DNA of 53,643 nucleotides from Candidatus Woesearchaeota archaeon (lineage in GTDB: Archaea > Nanobdellota > Nanobdellia > Woesearchaeales > SM23-78): assembly GCA_016933095.1 (NCBI GenBank), contig JAFGBP010000011.1:1-53643 (forward strand), given 5' to 3'. The notes under the pieces were generated by a model that saw only the letters and a list, made by a program, of their open reading frames with translations, did no database searches and had not been told where the DNA came from. Within the stretch, counting starts at the first letter, position 1. Every line of letters starts with the position of its first letter. Below, piece by piece: positions 16,450 through 24,288 of the stretch. A program made the translations under genes and the position numbers.

Positions 16450-18084
16450 TCACTTTTCCAACTTCATGTATGTCCCGCCTGGTCTGAAACGCCTTCGCTT
16501 TTCCAAAGTAAGGTATTCATCATAGATGTGGGATTCATTATTTTGGAAAAGCGAATACTCCTTTTTGTTATCGTTACTATCATTCATCTTACTAGTTAGC
16601 ATTGCGTCTAGTAGAATTTTTTCTAGTCGTTTTTCTTGTGAACGGTCAAATTCTTTTGCGCTGGGTCTTGACGCCGAATATACTGGTTGGCTTGCATGTT
16701 TATAGTTTTCATCGGCGCTTCTGTTCTTTCTAGAGGTGAAGACGTGATATAGTGCATTTCCGGTAAACCGTCCCCCTAATCCTCCACCCAATGCGCTGAG
16801 ATATGTCGCTAGTGCTATCATCGCTGGCTGAAAGTGAGGATGCGTTCCCTCTATAACTGTGTTTCCACAAAAAAGACTTGCTGTGATGGCGCCAATGGCG
16901 CCAAGGAATACGCTCGGGTACATTATCCAGTCTGGTGTTTTTTTATCATCTCTTGTTGTTTCCTCTGCTTTGGCAGCTGGCACGTCTTCTGCGCTGCTAT
17001 CAGGGTTCTCCTCTTGGATGGGCGTGGCTGAATTTACTATGTCATCTAATGCCTCTCTCGCATCATTGTACGTCGAGTACAGCTTCTTTCCCCTTAGCTT
17101 CGCGCTGATCCTTGTCAGGAGAGGTGATTTCTGCTCGTATCCCATCATCTTGAGAAGTATCTTCTTGAAATCTTTGTCTGATGGCAGCGCGTTTACCATC
17201 TTTACGTCGAGCTCTTTTCGCTTTTTCTCGTCCGACTCGTAGTCTGGGTGCTTTCCGCTCATGGCGTAGACTGCTTTTCGGGCTTCAGCGTACAAGTCGT
17301 CAATCGGCAAGGGGTCAAAGGTTATCCTTTTGATGTAGCTGAGCGTTGCCCTGATTGATACTGTTGTCGTGTGGTTTCCGTCGGTTCGGTCCTTTAGTGA
17401 TAATCCATAGTCTGTGAGGTGGTAGTTTCCTTCTGCGTCAACTATGGTGTTGGTGGGTGCGTTGTCGTTATGCAGCATTCCGGCGCCGTGAAGCTTGGCG
17501 AGTTCTGTCAGGTCCTGTGCAAGCATCTTTCTTGTCTCTTCCTGAGTGAAGTTTCGGCCTGTGCTTCTTATCTTCTCTTCAAGGTTCTGTCCTTCTATGT
17601 AATCGGTTATGATTGTGAATCCGTGGCTGTAGTTCTCCTCGCGTCCTGTCATGATGTCCCTGCCCAGGATTGTGGCTGCTTTCCTTAGCCGATCCTCTAG
17701 CCTTTCGCGACGCTCAATTTGCTCTAGTGGGTTGCCATTGGTTTTGAACAGATCGAGAAATTTTATGGTTTTCTTCTTTCCAGAAGAATTGGTCGCCAGG
17801 ACTGTTATGCCTTCGCCTATTCCCAGGGTCTTGTTGACTGTGTACTTGCCAGAAGTAAGGGTTATCTCTTCGCCTTCCTGAAATGGCTGGTATTTTAGAA
17901 GCCTGTAGTTTTCAATGATTGATTTGGGGGTGGATTGGGTTGGTTTGGCCGTTGTCGCAAGTTGTGTGACCGTGTCATGTGCTGGGCTGATTCCTGACGT
18001 GGCTCCAAAAGTTGCCTTTTCTGTCTCATTTCCGTCCATTGCGGGTTTTTTTCCCGTTGCAAGCCTTTCCAATTGCTCTTCCAA
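16450..18084 (-). CDS. Ser/Thr protein kinase-like protein with C-terminal membrane segments (TTG start likely)
   Basis: YTVNKTLGIGEG, LHNDNAPTNTIVD, LTDYG; hydrophobic segments near the C-terminus. Confidence 0.8.
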   Translation of the reverse strand: MEEQLERLATGKKPAMDGNETEKATFGATSGISPAHDTVTQLATTAKPTQSTPKSIIENYRLLKYQPFQEGEEITLTSGKYTVNKTLGIGEGITVLATNSSGKKKTIKFLDLFKTNGNPLEQIERRERLEDRLRKAATILGRDIMTGREENYSHGFTIITDYIEGQNLEEKIRSTGRNFTQEETRKMLAQDLTELAKLHGAGMLHNDNAPTNTIVDAEGNYHLTDYGLSLKDRTDGNHTTTVSIRATLSYIKRITFDPLPIDDLYAEARKAVYAMSGKHPDYESDEKKRKELDVKMVNALPSDKDFKKILLKMMGYEQKSPLLTRISAKLRGKKLYSTYNDAREALDDIVNSATPIQEENPDSSAEDVPAAKAEETTRDDKKTPDWIMYPSVFLGAIGAITASLFCGNTVIEGTHPHFQPAMIALATYLSALGGGLGGRFTGNALYHVFTSRKNRSADENYKHASQPVYSASRPSAKEFDRSQEKRLEKILLDAMLTSKMNDSNDNKKEYSLFQNNESHIYDEYLTLEKRRRFRPGGTYMKLEK

Positions 18085-18149
18085 CTGCTGTTCACCTGTT
18101 TGTTGGAGTCATTCACAGGGAACGATTTATAAATATTTCGATTTAGTAA

Positions 18150-18974
18150 TCACTTTGGAGTGGTCATCTTTCCAGCCAGCATCCCGCACGCCGCCTTGAC
18201 ATCCCTGCCCCTTGGCTCCCGCACGTAGCATATGAAGCCATGCTTCCTGAGAGCCTCCTTGAAGGACGCGACGGTCTCAAGGTTTGGCGGATGGAACCTC
18301 TCATCATTGGAATTGACAGGTATCAGGTTGATGAGCGACTTCTTCGGGACAAGCGCCGCGATCCTCTCTGCATCCTGAACAGCGTCGTTGAAACCCTTGA
18401 TCATCACATACTCGATCTGGAGGCGCCGCTTGCTTGGAAGCATATCATTGACATCATGCATGGCCTTCTTCAGTTCAGCCAGTGGAAAGCGCTTGTTGAT
18501 TGGCATGATGAGATTCCTCTGGTCGTCAGTTGTCGCGTTCAAGCTAATGGCGATGTTAACCTTCGTAGGCAGCAACAGCTTTATCTTATCGCACATCCCT
18601 GCAGTCGAGACGACGATCTTCCTGGAAGGAATGTCCTTCTCCTTCTTCACGCGCTCTATCGCATCAATGACATTCGGATTGTCGAGCGGCTCTCCCATAC
18701 CCATGAACACGACAGAGTCGATCCCTCCAGCAGTTCCGGGCCCATAAGGCCGGTCGATCTGTCTGAGGATCTCATCCGATGTGAGGTTCCGAACGAACTT
18801 CTTGCCACTCTCGCAGAACGCGCACCTCATTTTGCATCCTACTTGAGTAGATATGCAAAGGTTAGTCTTTGTCTTATGGGGGATGAGCACGCTCTCTACA
18901 AGGCAACCATCATCCATTTTATGCACCCTCTTGACAGTCCCATCGCTTGAAGAGAATTCCTTGACAATCTTCAA
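18150..18974 (-). CDS. radical SAM protein, RlmN/Cfr family (23S rRNA A2503 methyltransferase-like)
   Basis: TNLCISTQVGCKMRCAFCESGKKFVRNLTSDEI; GMGEPLDN; IEYVMIKGFND. Confidence 0.9.
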   Translation of the reverse strand: MKIVKEFSSSDGTVKRVHKMDDGCLVESVLIPHKTKTNLCISTQVGCKMRCAFCESGKKFVRNLTSDEILRQIDRPYGPGTAGGIDSVVFMGMGEPLDNPNVIDAIERVKKEKDIPSRKIVVSTAGMCDKIKLLLPTKVNIAISLNATTDDQRNLIMPINKRFPLAELKKAMHDVNDMLPSKRRLQIEYVMIKGFNDAVQDAERIAALVPKKSLINLIPVNSNDERFHPPNLETVASFKEALRKHGFICYVREPRGRDVKAACGMLAGKMTTPK

Positions 18975-19007
18975 TTTAGCACCTGTGGCCGCACCACGCT
19001 CTATAAT

Positions 19008-20027
19008 CTACGTCTTCTCGCAGACAACAGCCAATCCGTCGAAATCAAAGAGCACCACTTGGCGGTTTCCGTCAAGGCCCTGCTCAAAGCCCTTCCTGAC
19101 GTTCCAATATTCTTTAGGATCGACCTCGAACCTGATCACTACGCTGGCGGCCTTGCATTTCCTAAGCTCTGCCTTGACGGCGCGAGGATCATCCTTGCAT
19201 GTTCCCAAGACCCTGTAAGAGCTCCTGAAGAACGGGCTCTCTGCTTTCTCCTTGCTGGTCATGAACGCGAACTTGCCTTCATGCACGACTTGAGTCTTGG
19301 TCTCCTGGCACAGCTCTGGCAGGAGACCTGCCTTGTGCACAGCACCGTCCACCTCATAAAGGTATTTCTGGGGGCTAGCAGCCCTTTGAAGCGCCGCGCT
19401 TTTATCCTGCAAAAGAACTGCTCTTCCTGGAAGCACGACGGCGCTCTTCTCGCATCTCTTAAGCGGTCCGAAGTAGAGGGTCAGCCGGTTAAGCTTTCCA
19501 TCCACCGACGCGTATTCCCGCTCGCAGTTGAGCGGCACGTCCTTTATCTGAGGAGGGAACTCGATCGCGATCCTGTCTGTTATCTTCTCATAAGTTTTCA
19601 GGAAAGTGTATATGTTCGGCCTTATGCTCTCGACCTTGCGGGAGTCCTCTGTCGTATCCCTCTCAGGATCCAGGAAGATCGCTTCGCAGTCATTGCATTT
19701 CTCCACCATCTCAGGGCTCAGTGCATCTCCCTCAAAAAACTCGATGTTCCTGAACTTCAATATCCCTGCATTTTTCTTTGCCTTCATTATTTTTGATCCG
19801 TCAATATCGATCCCTATGACGTGCCTGCACTTCTTGCGGAAGCTGAAAGACTGAAGGCCTATACCGCACCCTATGTCTGCGATCCTCTCGCACGCAAGCC
19901 TTGCCGCCCTCCAATCAGCGACTAACTCATTCGTAGCCCACCGAAGGTCATCCTTGGAATGCTTGAGCCTTGATGATTGGGAATGCTTGAGCCTTGCCGA
20001 CTGGGAATGCTTGTCTGTCTTGACCAT
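19008..20027 (-). CDS. class I SAM-dependent methyltransferase with THUMP-like C-terminal region (ORF track start 20102; MVKTDKHSQS at 20027 favoured)
   Basis: RIADIGCGIGLQSFSF, IGIDID; TATA-like TTTAAAAA lies between 20102 and 20027. Confidence 0.75.
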   Translation of the reverse strand: MVKTDKHSQSARLKHSQSSRLKHSKDDLRWATNELVADWRAARLACERIADIGCGIGLQSFSFRKKCRHVIGIDIDGSKIMKAKKNAGILKFRNIEFFEGDALSPEMVEKCNDCEAIFLDPERDTTEDSRKVESIRPNIYTFLKTYEKITDRIAIEFPPQIKDVPLNCEREYASVDGKLNRLTLYFGPLKRCEKSAVVLPGRAVLLQDKSAALQRAASPQKYLYEVDGAVHKAGLLPELCQETKTQVVHEGKFAFMTSKEKAESPFFRSSYRVLGTCKDDPRAVKAELRKCKAASVVIRFEVDPKEYWNVRKGFEQGLDGNRQVVLFDFDGLAVVCEKT

Positions 20028-20136
20028 AACCTTGATGGGTGTAAGAACATTTTTAAATTCTCTTATCCAGAGGCATCGATAAGGCACCTTAAGATACCTC
20101 ATGAAGATATTCCCAGATACTACAAGGCAGATTTAA

Positions 20137-21273
20137 ATGAAGGCAGAGACAAAACGTCGCAAGAAGATCATATTCCTAAGCTCTGACACTGGAGGAGGCC
20201 ATAGGGCTACCTGTGACGCCCTGATAACAGCGATAGAGAAGGTCTCCCCTGGAAAGTACGAGCTGAAACGAGTGGAGTTCTTTGAGAGAGGAAACCCCTT
20301 TATCAGCAAGTGCATATGCAAGTTTTATTCTTGGGTAATGAGCAGGTGCAACTGGCTCTGGGGGATGATTTATCACTTGTCAAATACCTGGCTGGTTTGG
20401 GCTGCAATCCAGCCATTCTACGGCGTGCTTCGCAAAAATATCAGGAACATGGTGGAAGAAGAAGATCCTGACCTTATAGTCTCTATACACCCTATGGTGA
20501 ATCAGCTGATGAGAAAAGTCCTTGGCAGCATGGAGCGCCAGATCCATTACGGCATAGTCACATCAGACCCTGTCATGCTTCACAGGGGGTGGATAGAGCC
20601 CAGCGCAGAGTTCATCGTGGTCTCAAGCCCGCAGGCAGAAGAACGCGCCTTAAAGCTTGGAGCGCCGAAGGAGCGGGTGAAGCGCCTGGGCCTTCCCATC
20701 AACCCGATATTCTACGAGCACGATTTGGATAAGGAGCGCATACGAAAGGAGTTCGGGCTCAAGAAAGGACAGTACACAATCTTGTTCAGCGGAGGAGGGG
20801 ATGGTGGAGGAAAGATATTCCCCATAGTAGAGAAACTTCTCGCAGAGAAGCTTGCCATCCAAGTTGTCGTCGCGTGCGGCCGTAACGATGAGCTTCGCGA
20901 AAAGCTTTCAAAGATGGGTGTCGTGGCGCTTCCTTTCACCAAGAAGATGCACGAGCTCATGTGCGTCATAGATCTCATGGTGATAAAAGCAGGTCCTGGG
21001 ACAATAGAGGAGAGCGCGACCAAAGGTATTCCCATGATAATAACCAGCTACCTGCCGGGCCAGGAGGCAAGGAACGTCGAGTATGCCAAGTCGATTGGCA
21101 GGGCTTTCTACGAGCCTGACACGGCGGGCGCTGTCAAGCGAATAAAAGAAGAGTTACAGAATAAGGCGGGCAAGACAAAGCCTATTCCGAAGTCAGATGC
21201 GCCGGTCTACAGGATTGCAAAGTTCTTGATTTCCGTAATCGAGAAGAACCCTAAGGCGGCTAAGTATAAGTAA
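20137..21273 (+). CDS. MGDG synthase/UgtP-like processive glycolipid glycosyltransferase
   Basis: IIFLSSDTGGGHRATCDALITAIE; SIHPMVNQLM; MVIKAGPGTIEESATKGIPMI. Confidence 0.85.
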   Translation: MKAETKRRKKIIFLSSDTGGGHRATCDALITAIEKVSPGKYELKRVEFFERGNPFISKCICKFYSWVMSRCNWLWGMIYHLSNTWLVWAAIQPFYGVLRKNIRNMVEEEDPDLIVSIHPMVNQLMRKVLGSMERQIHYGIVTSDPVMLHRGWIEPSAEFIVVSSPQAEERALKLGAPKERVKRLGLPINPIFYEHDLDKERIRKEFGLKKGQYTILFSGGGDGGGKIFPIVEKLLAEKLAIQVVVACGRNDELREKLSKMGVVALPFTKKMHELMCVIDLMVIKAGPGTIEESATKGIPMIITSYLPGQEARNVEYAKSIGRAFYEPDTAGAVKRIKEELQNKAGKTKPIPKSDAPVYRIAKFLISVIEKNPKAAKYK

Positions 21274-21306
21274 CATTTAAAAAAGGCATAACCCCTTTCT
21301 TTCCTT

Positions 21307-22557
21307 ATGAACACCACTGAGAGAGACATCCTAGTAATATCTGAGTCTGAGAAGAAGAGATTGACTCCTGCACATTTTACAGTGGCAGATGCTTCGGCCT
21401 TGATAAAGAAGATCAGCACCCTGCTGAAGAAGGCCAAGCTTAGGGCTTCATGTGTGCCGGGAGGCAGCTATGCCAAGGGAACGATGATCAAGGATAACTT
21501 CGACATCGACCTGTTCGTCAGGTTTGATCACTTTGCATATAAGGAGAAAGACATCTCTGCCATTTTGGGAGCTGCCCTGAAGCCGCTGAAGCCAGAGCTC
21601 GTGCACGGCAGCCGCGACTACTTCCAGCTCAAGAGGAAGAATATCTTGTTCGAGATAATTCCTGTCCTTAAGATAGATGATCACCGTCAGGCCCAGAACG
21701 TGACTGACATGAGCCCTCTTCATGTTGACTACGTCAAAAAGAAGATGACTGCAAAGATGGCGGATGAAGTGAGGCTTGCAAAGCAGTTCTGCAAAGGAGC
21801 AGGTGTCTATGGCGCTGAGAGCTACATACGGGGTTTCAGCGGCCATGTGCTTGATCTTCTCATAATCTTCTACGGGTCTTTTGAGCAGCTTTTGAAGCAG
21901 GCATCTGTCTGGGGTGAGAGGGTGGTCATAGATGTTGAGCATCACTGGAAGGATCCTCTTCGGTCCCTGAATGCTGCAAAGACTATTTCTCCGCTCGTCG
22001 TAGTTGATCCTATTCAGCCTGACCGGAATGCGGCGGCAGCAGTGTCTGAGGAGAGGTTCGAGGAGTTCAAGAGCCAGGCAATAGCGTTCCTGAAGAAGCC
22101 TTCGCATGATTTCTTCAAGGTGAAGAAGCTGAGCGTCAAGGATCTGAGGAAGAAGGCAGGCAAGGATTGGCTTCTTATCGTCAAGGCCAAGCCTTTGAAG
22201 GGGAAGGATGACATCGTCGGCACGAAGATTCTTAAGGTCCACGAGCACTTCGGGAAGCTTTTGAAGAAGCACGAGTTCAACGTTCTTGACTCTGGCTGGG
22301 AGTATGGCCCGACTTGCATGTTATTCTACATTGTGAGGAAGGAGAGGTTCTCAGATAAGAGGATCGCGATAGGTCCTCCGATATCTGAGCGTGTGGATGC
22401 TTCGAGGTTCGTGGCAAAGCATAAGAATGTCTTCAATCGGGACGGTCGCTTGTTTGCCATGGAGAAGAGGAAGTATAAGTCTCCTGACAAGCTGCTTAAG
22501 GATCTTTTCAAGGAGGATCATATCAAGGAGAAGGTGAAGGCCATCAGTTTGAGCTGA
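21307..22557 (+). CDS. cca: archaeal class I CCA tRNA nucleotidyltransferase
   Basis: CVPGGSYAKGTMIKDNFDIDLFVRF; overall archaeal CCA-enzyme layout. Confidence 0.93.
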   Translation: MNTTERDILVISESEKKRLTPAHFTVADASALIKKISTLLKKAKLRASCVPGGSYAKGTMIKDNFDIDLFVRFDHFAYKEKDISAILGAALKPLKPELVHGSRDYFQLKRKNILFEIIPVLKIDDHRQAQNVTDMSPLHVDYVKKKMTAKMADEVRLAKQFCKGAGVYGAESYIRGFSGHVLDLLIIFYGSFEQLLKQASVWGERVVIDVEHHWKDPLRSLNAAKTISPLVVVDPIQPDRNAAAAVSEERFEEFKSQAIAFLKKPSHDFFKVKKLSVKDLRKKAGKDWLLIVKAKPLKGKDDIVGTKILKVHEHFGKLLKKHEFNVLDSGWEYGPTCMLFYIVRKERFSDKRIAIGPPISERVDASRFVAKHKNVFNRDGRLFAMEKRKYKSPDKLLKDLFKEDHIKEKVKAISLS

Positions 22558-22607
22558 TTTGGGTGCGTGGATGGTTGCGATGCGCGCTTTTGCCTTGATT
22601 TGTTTGT

Positions 22608-23309
22608 CTATCTGAACTCTTCCGGACCCATCGGTTTTTTCTCATCCTTTGTGAGCTTCTTTCCTTTCTGTTCTCTCAGCTCTTTGTAGTATTTCCAGGC
22701 TTCGATGGCTACTGGTATCAGCGAGACTCCTATGATTATGAGGATGACGATCGAGAAGTTGTTCTTTATGAGCGGAATGTTTCCGAAGAAGTATCCTCCT
22801 AGCAGGAAGAGGCTGACCCAGGCCATCCCTCCTATGATGTTGTATGCTAGGAATCTAGGGTATTTCATGGCTCCGACGCCTGCAAGGAATGGTGCGAATG
22901 TCCTGATTATCGGGACGAACCTTGCTATGATTATCGTCTTTCCTCCGTACTTGTCGAAGAATTCTTTTGTCCTGTCAAGGGCTCTCCGGTCCAGCCATTT
23001 GTAATTGGTCTTGAAGACCTTTGGTCCTATGTAGTGGCCTATTGCGTAGTTTAGGCTGTCTCCCATGATGGCTGCGAGGGCCAGTATGATGAATATGAGC
23101 CAGAGTTTGAAGCTGCCCAAGGCTGCGAATGTCCCGACTGCAAACAGCAGGGAGTCTCCTGGCAGGTATGGTGCTATGACAACGCCTGTTTCAATGAACA
23201 GTACTAGGAACAGGATTGTGTAGCTCCATCCTCCGAACATCTGTATGATGGTGGCTAAGTGCTCATCGAGGTGGAGTATGATGTTGAAAAAAAGCGTGAT
23301 GATGTTCAT
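22608..23309 (-). CDS. DedA family membrane protein
   Basis: IETGVVIAPYLPGDSLLFAVG, GDSLNYAIGHYIG, FVPIIRTFAPFLAG. Confidence 0.92.
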   Translation of the reverse strand: MNIITLFFNIILHLDEHLATIIQMFGGWSYTILFLVLFIETGVVIAPYLPGDSLLFAVGTFAALGSFKLWLIFIILALAAIMGDSLNYAIGHYIGPKVFKTNYKWLDRRALDRTKEFFDKYGGKTIIIARFVPIIRTFAPFLAGVGAMKYPRFLAYNIIGGMAWVSLFLLGGYFFGNIPLIKNNFSIVILIIIGVSLIPVAIEAWKYYKELREQKGKKLTKDEKKPMGPEEFR

Positions 23310-23444
23310 TGCCTGCTTGTTCTGGCCTGTTGTTTATAAATTGTTTGTCCGTGTTCGATCGCGGCTTGAACACCTTATGTTACCTCTCTAGAGTGGTTAT
23401 AAAACCGAAAGCTTTATATATAAGTACCACTATATAATGGTTAT

Positions 23445-23586
23445 AAAATGGTTTTGGGGGGCGTGATACCTTGAGTATAACGCCCGTCCAAGGGTTGTAC
23501 GAGAGAGGTCGGTTAATTTCTCTACAAAACTCACCTCACCCACCCTTTTAACCCTTTTCGCTCTCTCGTACCAAACCCACCATTTT
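23445..23586 (+). ncRNA. candidate structured RNA of unknown function
   Basis: GCTTTATATATA promoter just upstream; closing stem AAAATGGT/ACCATTTT, hairpin GGGCG/CGCCC, long stem GGGTT-GTACGAGAGAG/CTCTCTCGTAC-CAAACCC; no convincing ORF. Confidence 0.55.
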
Positions 23587-23643
23587 ACCTTTTCTCAACT
23601 ACCACGAAAAACTTAGCTTCAGCTTTCTTTCACTGCCTCTCAA

Positions 23644-23732
23644 GCGCTGCCTAGCGTAGTCTTCTGTTCCCTTATACGATGACACCAGACTCGGCTGACA
23701 ATCCAAGAAGATAAGCGGACGAAGCGCAGCGC
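23644..23732 (+). mobile_element. degenerate copy E6 of the ~122-bp element (core only)
   Basis: GCGCTGCCTAGCGTAGTCT...AGACTCGGCT...AAGCGGACGAAGCGCAGCGC matches family core. Confidence 0.55.
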
Positions 23733-23797
23733 GACGCTGCAAAGACAGAGCTTACCGGATACTTTTATAAATGCCAGCCGATAACTCAAGCTCTAAC

Positions 23798-23941
23798 ATG
23801 AAATGCGACGTATGCGGCGCAAAAATCGAGACGACCTTCCTGCAAAAGGTGCTCGGGACCTACATCCGCAACGAAAAAGGAAAGAAGAAGCTCGTATGCA
23901 GCCAATGCCAGAAGAACGGCCGCATAAAAGAGCTGAAATGA
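23798..23941 (+). CDS. small zinc-ribbon protein, 47 aa: MKCDVCGAKIETTFLQKVLGTYIRNEKGKKKLVCSQCQKNGRIKELK (in-frame ATG also at 23771)
   Basis: CxxC...CxxC; in-frame uninterrupted ORF. Confidence 0.7.
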   Translation: MKCDVCGAKIETTFLQKVLGTYIRNEKGKKKLVCSQCQKNGRIKELK

Positions 23942-23949
23942 TCCAACCT

Positions 23950-24052
23950 GCCTCCGTAGCATAGTGGTGGTGCAGCTGACTCGTAACGGCTTTTCTTATG
24001 AAAAGCTACGACAGAAATCAGCAGGTCGAGGGTTCAAATCCCTCCGGAGGCT
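23950..24052 (+). tRNA. tRNA-Thr(CGT) with an anticodon-loop intron of about 30 nt
   Basis: acceptor GCCTCCG/CGGAGGC, T-arm GAGGGTTCAAATCCCTC, anticodon stem GCTGA/TCAGC with loop CTCGTAA interrupted after position 37. Confidence 0.88.
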
Positions 24053-24288
24053 GTTTATAAGCGAAGCGTTAAACAGGCGAACGGAGGCCAAGAAATCGCT
24101 TCGTAATTTCTCTTGTCTTACTGGAGGCTGTTGATTAATTGTACAATTCCTTTTCAATGTTTGGTAGGATTTTATGGCTGGGGTTTTGAACTTAAAAATT
24201 CCATTTTTCTGTTTGGCGTACGGCATTTATCCTGGCAGCTCTGTTTTAAGCATACATTTATATAGCTTGTTTTTTTATCTGTTATTGT

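Noticed and set aside
21448-22272. Long antisense ORF opposite cca
   Set aside because: shadow ORF of a well-supported CCA-adding enzyme gene
23445-23586. Possible SRP RNA, RNase P RNA or 5S rRNA identity for the structured RNA candidate
   Set aside because: conserved signature sequences known for these RNAs were not seen; left as unassigned candidate
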